Shown here: positions 38,677-48,404 of the stretch, in pieces
Layout: every line of letters begins with the position of its first letter
How positions within the stretch are numbered: the stretch's first letter is position 1
Origin: Alphaproteobacteria bacterium
GTDB taxonomy: Bacteria; Pseudomonadota; Alphaproteobacteria; Caulobacterales; Maricaulaceae
Assembly: GCA_016124665.1 (NCBI GenBank)
Contig: WGNH01000008.1
Location: 141,146 to 205,145, forward strand
Reading direction: 5' to 3'
Length of the DNA stretch: 64,000 nucleotides
Notes under the pieces: generated by a model
The model's database searches: none
What the model was told of the DNA's origin: nothing
The model's input: the letters and a program-made list of their open reading frames with translations, nothing else
Position numbers and translations under genes: made by a program

Positions 38677-39462
38677 TCAGTGCGCCGGGTGAAGCGCGTC
38701 GTTGAGATAAATGCAAGTCAGAATGGCGAAGACGTAAGCCTGAAGGAAGGCCACGAGGAATTCCAGCGCCGTCAGTCCGATGACCATCGCAAACGGCAGG
38801 ATGCCGACAATGCCCCAGGCTGCGCCGGCAGCCCCCAGCATGACAATGAAGCCCGCGAACACTTTCAGAAGAATGTGACCGGCCAGCATGTTTGCGAACA
38901 GACGCACGGACAGGGAAATCGGACGCGAGAGGAAGGAAATCACCTCGATCGGCGTCACGATAATATAGAGAATAGGCGGCACGCCCGCAGGCACGAAGAG
39001 TTTCAGGAATTTGAAGCCGTTCTTGTACACGCCGAAGCCGACGACGATGGCCATCACCATCATCGACAGGGTCAGGGTGACGATGATGTGGCTGGTAATG
39101 GTGAAGCCGTGATTGTCCACGCCGGGGATGGGCAGAGGCAGATAGGGGAACATGCCGAACATGTTGCCCGCAAGAATGAAGATAAAGAGCGTGAAGACGA
39201 AGGGGAAGAATCGCAGGCCTTCATTTCCGGCCGATGATCGGACCATGTCGGCCACGAAACCGTAGAGAATTTCGGCAATGGACTGGCCACGCCCCGGTAC
39301 CAGCGCCCGCTTGTTGGTGGCCAATGCCATCAGCAGGGTGACCGATACGGTCGCCAGCAACATGAAGAAAGCGGAGTTCGTGAATGCCAGATTGAGGCCC
39401 GCAATCTCCAGCGGTGCGACTTCATGTATCTCGAACTGTTTGATCGGGTTCGTGTCTGCCAC
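38677..39462 (-). CDS. atpB: ATP synthase F0 subunit a
   Basis: The product is 261 aa with about six membrane helices. The essential arginine sits in FLSRPISLSVRLFANMLAGHILL, and LVAFLQAYVFAILTCIYLNDALHP is the C-terminal proton half-channel helix. It forms the stator channel beside the c ring. The start at 39462 follows atpI by 10 bp, and atpE begins 48 bp downstream. Confidence 0.95.
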   Translation of the reverse strand: MADTNPIKQFEIHEVAPLEIAGLNLAFTNSAFFMLLATVSVTLLMALATNKRALVPGRGQSIAEILYGFVADMVRSSAGNEGLRFFPFVFTLFIFILAGNMFGMFPYLPLPIPGVDNHGFTITSHIIVTLTLSMMVMAIVVGFGVYKNGFKFLKLFVPAGVPPILYIIVTPIEVISFLSRPISLSVRLFANMLAGHILLKVFAGFIVMLGAAGAAWGIVGILPFAMVIGLTALEFLVAFLQAYVFAILTCIYLNDALHPAH

Positions 39463-39472
39463 GTCCGGCCCC

Positions 39473-39811
39473 TTAATTATCGCGCGATGCGCATTCGCTC
39501 AGTTCTTTTGCGGCGCGAACGACATTCATCGTGCCCGCGCCAAAACCCAATAATGTCCCGATCAGAAGCCCGAAAGGAAGGGTGTCGAAAACGCGGTCAA
39601 TCAGATAGCCGATTGCCGCCCCCACCAACACACCAACCATGAACTCAGTCCCATAACGCAATCCTATGGCCCAGCCCTGTCTGGGGCGGTCATATTTGCG
39701 ATCTTCCGCATTCCGGGATTCGAGGCGGGCGGAAAGCCTTTTCTCGAAATCGGCCAGTCGATCTTCAGGATTGCTCCGGTCTGGTTCGTCGCGATTGGAC
39801 ATCATGATCAT
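39473..39811 (-). CDS. atpI: ATP synthase accessory protein AtpI
   Basis: The product is 112 aa: hydrophilic N-terminus with many Arg/Asp (SNRDEPDRSNPEDRLADFEKRL), then two membrane helices (FMVGVLVGAAIGYLIDRVFDTLPFGLLIGTLLGFGAGTMNV). The family assists c-ring assembly and possibly Mg2+ uptake. Several ATGs cluster at 39811, 39805 and 39802; GGGAAG before the first makes 39811 the best choice, although the frame is open to 39853. It is first in the F0 operon with a promoter just upstream. Confidence 0.85.
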   Translation of the reverse strand: MIMMSNRDEPDRSNPEDRLADFEKRLSARLESRNAEDRKYDRPRQGWAIGLRYGTEFMVGVLVGAAIGYLIDRVFDTLPFGLLIGTLLGFGAGTMNVVRAAKELSECASRDN

Positions 39812-39842
39812 GGCGCTTCCCGGACCCCCGGAAAGCGCGCGC

Positions 39843-39871
39843 AAGCTAGACAAGGGGGGAAGTCAAGTCAA
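39843..39871 (-). promoter_or_regulatory. Predicted housekeeping promoter of the F0 operon
   Basis: On the minus strand TTGACT (39871-39866), a 17-bp spacer and TAGCTT (39848-39843) lie in the 62-bp-plus gap after smc. Transcription would start near 39836, about 25 bases before the atpI ATG. A second overlapping TTGACT five bases downstream duplicates the -35. Confidence 0.6.
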
Positions 39872-39915
39872 GCACAGGTGTGTGCCATTTATCTTTATGA
39901 TTTTATTGGCAAAAT

Positions 39916-42900
39916 TTATTCGGCGGCAATGAGTTGTTCTGCACGTGCGAGATCAACGGAAACCAGCTGCGAAACCCCGCGTTCCGCCATCGTCACCCCG
40001 TAGAGCCGGTCCATGCGCGACATGGTCAGGGCATTGTGGGTAATGACCAGGAAACGGGTCTTCGTCAGGCGCCGCATTTCGTCGAGCATGCGGCAATAGC
40101 GGTCCACATTGGCATCATCGAGCGGGGCGTCGACCTCATCGAGAACGCAAACCGGCGCCGGGTTCGACAGGAAGACCGCAAAAATCAATGCCGAAGCGGT
40201 CAGCGCCTGCTCGCCGCCAGACATCAGCGACATGCGTTCCATCTTCTTGCCGGGCGGGCAGGCGAAGATTTCCAGCCCCGCTTCGAGCGGATCATCGCTT
40301 TCGGTCAGGGCAAGTTCGGCATGCCCGCCTTCGAACAGGGTCTCGAACAATTGGCGGAAATGCTGATCGATTCGTTCGAAGGCCTCCAGCAGCCGCGCCC
40401 GGCCTTCGCGTGACAGGGCATCAATCCCCTTGCGCAGGCGGTCGATGGCGGCGAGCAGATCATCACGTTCGGTGACCAGTTCGTCGCGCTTTTCCTTCAG
40501 TTCGGCGGCTTCCTGATCGGCGCGCAGATTGACGGCGCCGAGGCGTTCGCGGGACTGGCGTGCGCCCTCCAGCTTGCGCTCCAGGTCGTCCAGATCAAGC
40601 TTCTCGAAGGCCGGTTCGACCCGTTCGGCGAGGATGAGGGCGGTTTCACCTGTCGCTTCCCTGAGGCGCGAATCGGTTTCATCCAACCGCTCGCGGGCCG
40701 CGGCCAGGCGGGCTTCATCAGCGGCCCGTCTTTCGCGCGCCGTCGAGGCGTCGCGTTCGGCCGTACGCGCCGCGGCATCCGATGCCTTGGCCGCGGCCTC
40801 TGCCCCCAGGGCGCGGTCACGGGCCTCTTCGGCGAGACGTGTAGACTCGGCGAGGGTTTCGCCGATTTTCTCCAGCCGGCTGCGGATTTCACCCGGTTTC
40901 AGGCGGGCGGCTTCCAGCGCGGCTTCGGTGCCGGATCTGGTCTCGTTCAATTCGGCCAGACGCTGTTCCGCACTTGCCGCGCGGCTTTGCCATTCGGCTT
41001 CTTCGCGGCCGAGGTCTGCGATCCGCCGCTGACGGTCTGCGGCGGCGCGCGCGAGGTCTTCATACGCCTGACGGCCTTCGTCAAAGCGTGCGCGGGCCTG
41101 ATCGGCGGCTTCACGTGCGGCTGACAGATCGTCCTGCGCCCGGGCCAGCCGGGTATCATCCTGCAGTGCGGCTTCAGCGGTTTTCAGCTGCGTGCGGGCG
41201 TCTTCATACTCGGCTGTCAGCCGGTCGATTTCTGCCGACAGGGCGGCGCGTCGCTCATTGTCGCGGGCCGCCTTTTCACGCGCTCCGGCCGCTTTCGACT
41301 GGGCTTCGCGGGCCGCCCGTTCGGCATTTGCGGCCTGTTCGCGCATCTTGCGTTCGAATTCCCGCGCCTGCGCGAGCGCCAGCCGGGCTTCATCCACCGC
41401 ATCCGATGCGGCCTGGATTTTCTCTTCCAGCGCGGCCGCTTCCCGGCGGGCGGTTTCCAGCCGGTTGCGCTGTTCCAGCCGGGCGGCCGCCGCCGACGGC
41501 GCATCGGCGCGCGAGACATAGCCATCCCAGCGCCAGAGATCGCCCTGGCGCGTCACAATGCGCTGGCCCGGCCGCAACCGGGTGGCGAGATCCGCTGCCG
41601 TGTCGGCACTGGCGATACCGATGGCCTGCAGCCTGACGGAGAGGGCCGCGGGGGCCTCGACATAGGCCGTCAATGGCTCGCAGCCCTCCGGCAGTTCCCC
41701 GGCCTGAGTCGCCTTGCCGCCCCAATGGCGGGCAGATCCGGAATTGAGCGAGGCTTCGAGATCGTCGCCGAGTGCGGCTCCCAGCGCCTTTTCATATCCC
41801 GGTGCGGCGCGCATGGAATCCAGCGCGCGGTCCTCGACATGGTCCTGTTCCAAAAGGCGTGTCAGTGTCGCGATTTCGCGCTCCAGCGCAGAGGCCTCCG
41901 ATTGCAGGGCATTCAGGGGGTCCTGTGCCACGCGTTCGGTGCCTTCGGCGTCCAGCCGGGCGGATTCGGCCTCGTCACGCGCCTTGCGGGCGGTCTCGAC
42001 CTGCAATTCGGCGGTTTCGGCCGCCTTGATGACAGCCATCAGATCGCTTTCATCGCCCTGACCGAGGAGCGCAAAAGACTGATTGGCGCGATCACGCTCC
42101 ATGGAGAGCCGGGACACACGCTGTTCCGCCTGTGTCCGGTTGCGGGCGGCGGCATCGCGCTCGGCGCGGATGGCCGCGAAAGCGTTGGACGCATCGTCCA
42201 GCGCCGATTGTTTTTCCAGCCGGTCCGCGTCCTGCGTGTCCCGAAGCGTGGCGGCCTTTTCCATGGCCCCGGCTTCGCCATCCGCTTCAGCTTCGAGGGC
42301 GGCGATTGCATCGCGAATGCGGTTGATGGCGGCGTCCGCGTCCTCGCCAATCAATCCTTCGCGATCAATCTGGGCCCGCAGATCGTGCAATCGCTGTTCC
42401 AGAGCGGCGACCTGACGCTCGGCATCGGCGGCATCGCGGTCGAGCGTGTCGCGCTCGCGTTCGACCCGGCGCAAGGCCGCACTGGCTTCGGCTTCGGCCT
42501 GACGCAAGGGATCAAGACCGGCCGCCGTTTTTTCCGCGGCCAGGCTGGCCGAGGCAGCGGCCTCTGCCGCTTCACTGGCGGTGGCCCCGGACATCTCCAG
42601 CGCGTCGGCGGCGGTCAGCACGGCGGCCTCGGCTTCGCGCCAGCGGTGCAGCCAGAGCGCGGCTTCAAGCGCGCGGATATCGGCGGACAGCTTGCGGTAA
42701 CGCGCCGCCTGACGGGACTGGCGTTCGAGGTCGGCCTGGCGCGATTCCAGCTCGTCGATGACGTCCTGCAAGCGGTCGAGATTGGTTTCCGCGCCCTTGA
42801 GCCGCAATTCGCTTTCATGGCGGCGGGCGCGCAGGCCGGAAACGCCGGCGGCTTCTTCCAGCACCTTGCGCCGGTTTTCCGGCTTGGCATTGATCAGCTC

Positions 42901-43350
42901 GCTGATCTGCCCCTGACGCACGAGGGCCGGTGAATTGGCCCCGGTGCCGGCATCGGCAAACAGGAGCTGGACATCCTTGGCACGGACTTCCTCGCCATTG
43001 ACCTTGTAGCTCGACCCGGCCCCGCGGACGATGCGGCGGACGACTTCAAGGATGGTATTGTCATTGAAACGGGCCGGGGCGGTGCGGTCCTCATTGCTGA
43101 TGACCAGACGCACTTCGGCATGTTCGCGGGAGGGGCGGGCATCGGTTCCGGAGAAGATGACATCTTCCATGCCGGAGCCGCGCAGGGATTTGGCGGACGT
43201 GGCTCCCATCACCCAGCGCAGCGCTTCAAGCAGGTTGGACTTGCCGCAGCCATTGGGCCCGATCACGCCCGTCAGGCCGGGCTCGATCGAGAGTTCGGTC
43301 GAGTCCACGAACGACTTGAAGCCGGTCAGCCTGAGTGAGTTGAATTCCAC
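39916..43350 (-). CDS. smc: Chromosome segregation protein SMC
   Basis: The product is 1144 aa. The N-terminal ATPase head has FKSFVDSTELSIEPGLTGVIGPNGCGKSNLLEALRWVMG (Walker A). Two long coiled coils flank a hinge at about 480-650 (DDLEASLNSGSARHWGGKATQAGELPEGCEPLTAYVEA). The C-terminal head has the signature LMSGGEQALTASALIFA and Walker B PVCVLDEVDAPLDDANVDRY. It loads onto DNA with ScpA/ScpB and organises sister chromosomes. The length matches alphaproteobacterial SMC. The two DsbA-like genes lie upstream, 55 bp away. Confidence 0.96.
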   Translation of the reverse strand: MEFNSLRLTGFKSFVDSTELSIEPGLTGVIGPNGCGKSNLLEALRWVMGATSAKSLRGSGMEDVIFSGTDARPSREHAEVRLVISNEDRTAPARFNDNTILEVVRRIVRGAGSSYKVNGEEVRAKDVQLLFADAGTGANSPALVRQGQISELINAKPENRRKVLEEAAGVSGLRARRHESELRLKGAETNLDRLQDVIDELESRQADLERQSRQAARYRKLSADIRALEAALWLHRWREAEAAVLTAADALEMSGATASEAAEAAASASLAAEKTAAGLDPLRQAEAEASAALRRVERERDTLDRDAADAERQVAALEQRLHDLRAQIDREGLIGEDADAAINRIRDAIAALEAEADGEAGAMEKAATLRDTQDADRLEKQSALDDASNAFAAIRAERDAAARNRTQAEQRVSRLSMERDRANQSFALLGQGDESDLMAVIKAAETAELQVETARKARDEAESARLDAEGTERVAQDPLNALQSEASALEREIATLTRLLEQDHVEDRALDSMRAAPGYEKALGAALGDDLEASLNSGSARHWGGKATQAGELPEGCEPLTAYVEAPAALSVRLQAIGIASADTAADLATRLRPGQRIVTRQGDLWRWDGYVSRADAPSAAAARLEQRNRLETARREAAALEEKIQAASDAVDEARLALAQAREFERKMREQAANAERAAREAQSKAAGAREKAARDNERRAALSAEIDRLTAEYEDARTQLKTAEAALQDDTRLARAQDDLSAAREAADQARARFDEGRQAYEDLARAAADRQRRIADLGREEAEWQSRAASAEQRLAELNETRSGTEAALEAARLKPGEIRSRLEKIGETLAESTRLAEEARDRALGAEAAAKASDAAARTAERDASTARERRAADEARLAAARERLDETDSRLREATGETALILAERVEPAFEKLDLDDLERKLEGARQSRERLGAVNLRADQEAAELKEKRDELVTERDDLLAAIDRLRKGIDALSREGRARLLEAFERIDQHFRQLFETLFEGGHAELALTESDDPLEAGLEIFACPPGKKMERMSLMSGGEQALTASALIFAVFLSNPAPVCVLDEVDAPLDDANVDRYCRMLDEMRRLTKTRFLVITHNALTMSRMDRLYGVTMAERGVSQLVSVDLARAEQLIAAE

Positions 43351-43405
43351 GCAGTCCCGTCCCTGTATGACGGTCCTACGCCTTGTGGCTGCCGTCTAAC
43401 CCATC

Positions 43406-44128
43406 CTATTCGCCGGTGTTTTCACCGTGCTCATAGGCCAGATACAAAATGATTCGGCGGAATGTGTCTGCATCATGTGTAGAAGGGACCAGATCGCCAT
43501 CCAGCATCAATGGCTCACCATCCACATGATATACATAAGCTAATCCGTCCGGGGTCGGATCAGTTGTGAGCAGATAATTGTTGATAAAAAAGGCCGGGGT
43601 TCCGCCTGCGCCATCTTCAACCGATTGTTGATGGCGTGCCAGCACACCTTGCTGCACCGCTTCGTCCTCGATGCAGGCATTGGCCTCTTCCTCTGACAGG
43701 CCAAGCGCTTCGGCCACACGGTAATAGACCGGGGCCGTGCTCTGTTGCTCCTGAGCGAGGCTGAAAATCTCTGTCTGGGTTTCAAACAGAAGGTGCAGGG
43801 CGTTGAAATACTGATCGTCCGGTGCGCAATCCGCGATCATAAAACCGATGGCCGCCAGTTGCGGCTGGCCGGTCAGCATCTCGCGGTAGATGAAGCGCAT
43901 TTCGCCGGTGGAGATGAATTCATCCTGCACCATGGGCCAGACGGTTTCATACCAGGAGCGGCAGTGCGGACAGGCGACCGAAGCATATTCCACCATCCGG
44001 ATCGGCGCATCGGCTTCACCGATGGCCCGGTCATCCGGCCGTTCCTCACCCGGATGCGGTGTCTGTGCCGATGCGCTTCCCGCAATCAGGAGCGCGCCAA
44101 ATGCAAGTGCCATAAGCCTGATAGACAT
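43406..44128 (-). CDS. DsbA-family thiol-disulphide protein (periplasmic)
   Basis: The product is 240 aa with a signal peptide (LMALAFGALLIAGSASAQT). The thioredoxin-fold active site is YASVACPHCRSWYE (CPHC) and the cis-proline loop is GGTPAFFIN. A DsbA-type helical insertion separates them. The sequence after the start follows the pattern of single-domain Com1/DsbG-like oxidoreductases. Its ATG overlaps the TAA of the next upstream DsbA-like gene (TAATG), so the pair is coupled. Substrates unknown. Confidence 0.88.
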   Translation of the reverse strand: MSIRLMALAFGALLIAGSASAQTPHPGEERPDDRAIGEADAPIRMVEYASVACPHCRSWYETVWPMVQDEFISTGEMRFIYREMLTGQPQLAAIGFMIADCAPDDQYFNALHLLFETQTEIFSLAQEQQSTAPVYYRVAEALGLSEEEANACIEDEAVQQGVLARHQQSVEDGAGGTPAFFINNYLLTTDPTPDGLAYVYHVDGEPLMLDGDLVPSTHDADTFRRIILYLAYEHGENTGE

Positions 44129-44886
44129 TAGTCCTCCGCCGGAGTGTCTGCTGTGGGTGCGCCACCGTTTTCGGCCACGAAATGATCAAAAATGCGGATG
44201 AAGGTGTCCTCGTCCACCGTGGCCGGGACGGTTTCGCCATTGATCATCAGGGGGGCATCATTCCAGTGATAGACCAGCTGGCCGCCGGAGCGTTCGGCAT
44301 CCAGAATATGGCCGTTGATGACGAAGCGCGGTGTGCCGTCGATCTCGTCCTCAATGGCTTGATTGTGAGCGTCATTCACCGCATCGCGCAATTCGGCATT
44401 GGTGATGCAGTCATTGAACTGGTCGCGCGTCATGCCAACGGTCTGGGCGATGTTCCAGAATTCGTTACGCGCGCCGGTCGGGCTGCCAGCCGCCTGGAAG
44501 ATGGATTGTTGCTGCTGGAAGAGCAGATCAATCACATCAAAATAGCGGTCTTCAGGGGCGCAGCGCGCCAGCATGAAGCCGGCCTGTGCCAGGCGTGGCT
44601 CACCGGTCAGCATTTCGCGGAAAACAAACCGGACCTGGCCGGTGTCGATATAACGCGCCTCGATCGCCGGAAAAACGTCTTCATGGAACTCGGCGCAATG
44701 CGGGCAGGAGGTCGAGGCGTATTCGATCACCGTCACCGGGGCGCTGGCCGAGCCAAGCGCGCGGTCGCCTTCGCGTTCGAACTGCGTGCCCCCGCCAGAG
44801 GACGAGGATCCGCCTCCGCCGCAGGCAACAAGCAAGGCGGCGGTGGCAATCGAGGTGAGGGCCAGAGCCCGGCGGGTAATGGTCAT
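44128..44886 (-). CDS. DsbA-family thiol-disulphide lipoprotein
   Basis: The product is 252 aa with a lipoprotein signal (ALTSIATAALLVACGGGGSSSSGGG; Cys near 22) and a flexible Gly/Ser linker, followed by a DsbA domain: YASTSCPHCAEFHEDVFPAI (CPHC) and DGTPRFVINGH (cis-Pro). It is similar along its length to the next gene (shared REMLTGxPxLAxxGFM and TPxF), so the two probably arose by duplication. Anchoring to the membrane distinguishes it. Start at 44886 chosen on GGAGA eight bases upstream. Confidence 0.88.
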   Translation of the reverse strand: MTITRRALALTSIATAALLVACGGGGSSSSGGGTQFEREGDRALGSASAPVTVIEYASTSCPHCAEFHEDVFPAIEARYIDTGQVRFVFREMLTGEPRLAQAGFMLARCAPEDRYFDVIDLLFQQQQSIFQAAGSPTGARNEFWNIAQTVGMTRDQFNDCITNAELRDAVNDAHNQAIEDEIDGTPRFVINGHILDAERSGGQLVYHWNDAPLMINGETVPATVDEDTFIRIFDHFVAENGGAPTADTPAED

Positions 44887-44890
44887 GTGT

Positions 44891-45418
44891 TCAGTCTCCC
44901 CGTTCGCGGCGCTCATTCGCCCGCTCGAAACGTTTCAGCGCAGAGGATAGCCGGGCATCCGGGTCAATCTCTACCCCCACGCTCATGTCTTTTTTCACTT
45001 CGCGGCTCACATTTCGTTGTGAACCGGGGCCGGCGGACCCCGGATTGCCCTGTTTGACACGAAGCCGGCCGGGTGCCGAGGGGCCGGACAGGGTTTTCAG
45101 ACGCTCCAGAATCCGCGGCGCATCCGCTTCGATCAGCGCGCCGGCCGGGCCTTTGGCGATGATATACAATGTTCCGCCGCGTATGGCTTCCGGCGCCGAC
45201 CAACCCGCAAGGCGGTCACCGACGATTTCGCTCCAGTGTTCGGCCAGCCGGTCCGTGCCGGGCCCGAATTTGAGCGAAAGCGGTCTGAGGATTTTCGCCG
45301 CCGCCTGTCCGGCGGGAGGTGCGCCACGATATGCTGCCTTGCCCCGGCGCTCATTGAGATAGCGCGCGGCCAGGGTTTCCAGAGGGGTCGGGCGGCGGAA
45401 GCTTGTCATGTCAATCAT
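44891..45418 (-). CDS. DUF721 / DciA-like protein
   Basis: The product is about 175 aa. The DUF721 domain is seen in KILRPLSLKFGPGTDRLAEHWSEIVGDRLAGWSAPEAIRGGTLYIIAKGPAGALIEADAPRILERL (positions about 40-110): a K-homology-like fold characteristic of DciA, the ancestral loader of the replicative helicase. The C-terminus is disordered and charged. ATG at 45418 or 45409 is chosen; the frame runs further to 45580 but that would enter mutY on the opposite strand. It lies just upstream of the two DsbA-like genes and is divergent from mutY with only 38 bp between. Confidence 0.78.
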   Translation of the reverse strand: MIDMTSFRRPTPLETLAARYLNERRGKAAYRGAPPAGQAAAKILRPLSLKFGPGTDRLAEHWSEIVGDRLAGWSAPEAIRGGTLYIIAKGPAGALIEADAPRILERLKTLSGPSAPGRLRVKQGNPGSAGPGSQRNVSREVKKDMSVGVEIDPDARLSSALKRFERANERRERGD

Positions 45419-45456
45419 CGTTGCCTGTGCGCGCTGGCAAGACAAGTCTGTTCGCC

Positions 45457-46524
45457 ATGAAAACCGAATCCGATTTTCCGGTTGCCCGCATGCGAAAGCG
45501 GCTCCTCGACTGGTATGATGCCGAGGGGCGCAGCCTGCCCTGGCGGATACGGCCGGAAGACCGCGAAGCGGGCCGGACACCCGATCCCTATGCGGTCTGG
45601 CTGTCGGAAATCATGCTGCAACAAACCACTGTGCCGCACGCTACACCCTACTGGTACAAATTCCTGGAGCGCTGGCCGCGGGTCGAAGATCTGGCCGTTG
45701 CGGACGAGGACGAGGTGTTCGCTGTCTGGGCAGGGCTGGGTTATTATGCCCGGGCCCGCAATCTGCTCGCCTGTGCCCGTGCGGTCTCGGCGGCGGGCGG
45801 AACTTTTCCGCGCGAAGAGAATGCGCTGCTGGCCCTGCCCGGGATCGGCCCCTATACGGCAGCGGCGATCCGCGCGGCGGCGTTCGATCTGCCGGCCAGC
45901 GTGGTGGACGGCAATGTCGAGCGGGTGATCACGCGGATCTGCGCCATGCCGGATCCGGTAAAGACGGCGAAGCCTGCGATCAATCGGGTTGCAGCGGCGC
46001 TCGCGGACCCTGACAGGCCCGGCGATTATGCACAGGCCATTATGGATCTGGGCGCGACGGTGTGCACGCCGCGCTCGCCGGATTGTGCTGCCTGTCCTTG
46101 GCAATCAGAGTGCGCCGCCTTCGCTCAGGGCCAGCCCGAAGCCTATCCTGTGAAACCGGCGAAAACCGCTAAGCCGCATCGCATGGCCATCGGATTTGCG
46201 GTGTTCCGGGGCGACCGTATCTGGTTGCGCAAACGTCCGCCGAAAGGCCTGCTCGGCGGCATGCTGGAAGTGCCCTCGACCGAGTGGCGGGCCGGGGACT
46301 GGGACATGGACGAGGCGCTCGCGGCGGCGCCGCTGCGTGCCGAATGGGAAGAAATGGCCGTGATCGCCCATGTCTTCACCCATTTCTCGCTGGAAATGAG
46401 ACTGTGGCGCGCCGAAGCGGGTGGCGGCTGGGAACCGGAGACAGGCGGCTGGTATGCTATCCGCGAGATCGACGAACTGGCCTTGCCGAGTGTGATGAAA
46501 AAGGCGGTTCTGGCCGCGGTCTAG
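45457..46524 (+). CDS. mutY: A/G-specific adenine glycosylase
   Basis: The product is 355 aa. The HhH-GPD domain shows SEIMLQQTTVPHATPYW, VWAGLGYYARARNL and LPGIGPYTAAAIRAAAFD with the catalytic Asp in VVDGNVERV. The 4Fe-4S ligands are CTPRSPDCAACPWQSEC (C-x6-C-x2-C-x5-C). A C-terminal MutT-like domain (about 245-350, RKRPPKGLLGGMLEVPSTEW) reads 8-oxoG. It removes A opposite 8-oxoG. The frame extends upstream to 45403; MKTESDF at 45457 is a reasonable start, and M at residue 12 of it is also possible. Confidence 0.94.
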   Translation: MKTESDFPVARMRKRLLDWYDAEGRSLPWRIRPEDREAGRTPDPYAVWLSEIMLQQTTVPHATPYWYKFLERWPRVEDLAVADEDEVFAVWAGLGYYARARNLLACARAVSAAGGTFPREENALLALPGIGPYTAAAIRAAAFDLPASVVDGNVERVITRICAMPDPVKTAKPAINRVAAALADPDRPGDYAQAIMDLGATVCTPRSPDCAACPWQSECAAFAQGQPEAYPVKPAKTAKPHRMAIGFAVFRGDRIWLRKRPPKGLLGGMLEVPSTEWRAGDWDMDEALAAAPLRAEWEEMAVIAHVFTHFSLEMRLWRAEAGGGWEPETGGWYAIREIDELALPSVMKKAVLAAV

Positions 46525-46527
46525 GCT

Positions 46528-47250
46528 CTATATCTTGGGAAATTTTTCTGAATCCAGTTCTTTCCTGTCGTTTAGTTCGTAGGCAAGGAACCGCTTATAA
46601 ATTTCCCAAGAACGTTTTACAATCTCACCGTAATTCCGCTCGATTTTGTCCATTCGAAATCCATGGCGGTGGTCAATTGAGGCGTCGGAAATCGGTTGGA
46701 CATATGCTCTGGTTAAACTAAGCACATTACGTAGTCTTTCCCATCTTTCTGTGGCTTTTTCGGAAGTAGAGAGAATATGTCCTAAGGATTCTACGCATCG
46801 AGCGCAGTTAATCGGGACAAGAAAGACATCTGCGGAAGCAACAACCAGATCATCTAAGGCCAACAATGCCAACGGGTTGTTGCTAACCACGCTAAAAATG
46901 TCGATCGCTTTGATGCCTAATTCCTCCGCGACCATTGCCATCGGTTCGCTGTAGACTCGAAGATTCACTTCTTGTCCGTTGATTAATGCTCGTTCTAGCG
47001 AACACTCAATTATTTCGCCGAATTCAACACCCAAGCAGTTTAATACGGACCGGCTATATAGCCGGGTCCGTTGGACAATTTTATTGTGATCGTTAAGGGA
47101 CTTGCCCTCAACTTCGATCGTTATGACGTTATCTTTTCCGGAAAGCCGATAAGTTATTTCGCGTTCGGTACCTATGTTTTCCGTAATTGCGAAGTTTTCA
47201 AACTGAACCTTGATCCGAGACGGATATATTTGCCCCGTAATTAATATCAT
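46528..47250 (-). CDS. Orphan protein in an AT-rich segment downstream of ccrM
   Basis: I do not recognise this family. The product is 240 aa, soluble, without signal peptide or membrane segment. The first half looks beta-rich (IYPSRIKVQFENFAITENIG, NVITIEVEGKSL); the second half is helical with the pattern ERWERLRNVLSLTRAYVQPISDASIDHRHG near 168-198 and a lysine/arginine-rich end. Base composition and codon use (many AAT, ATT, TTA, AGA) are plainly unlike the neighbours, so recent transfer is likely. The ATG at 47250 has GGAAG before it inside the end of ccrM; a TTG at 47253 is also possible. It lies three bases after ccrM and is convergent with mutY. Confidence 0.75.
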   Translation of the reverse strand: MILITGQIYPSRIKVQFENFAITENIGTEREITYRLSGKDNVITIEVEGKSLNDHNKIVQRTRLYSRSVLNCLGVEFGEIIECSLERALINGQEVNLRVYSEPMAMVAEELGIKAIDIFSVVSNNPLALLALDDLVVASADVFLVPINCARCVESLGHILSTSEKATERWERLRNVLSLTRAYVQPISDASIDHRHGFRMDKIERNYGEIVKRSWEIYKRFLAYELNDRKELDSEKFPKI

Positions 47251-47253
47251 CAA

Positions 47254-48354
<1,101 letters not shown>

Positions 48355-48373
48355 TTAACCTTGTTGGCCGCCA

Positions 48374-48404
48374 GACTCGCGCCTCGGGCCTAACGGGCGG
48401 TTAA
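48374..48404 (-). promoter_or_regulatory. CtrA-like box and GANTC site in the ccrM promoter
   Basis: Read on the minus strand the sequence TTAA-CCGCCCG-TTAG (48404-48390) matches the CtrA consensus TTAA-N7-TTAA except for the last base. It lies 54-68 bp before the ccrM GTG and partly inside the rnhB stop codon. A GACTC (GANTC) site at 48374-48378 sits between it and the gene, and a further TTAA half-site is at 48355-48358. This matches the known logic of ccrM control by CtrA and by methylation state; binding is not shown here. Confidence 0.6.

Noticed and set aside
39872..39915. Terminator downstream of smc
   Set aside because: Only a five-base-pair TGCCA/TGGCA stem with an AT-rich interior can be formed; too weak to call.
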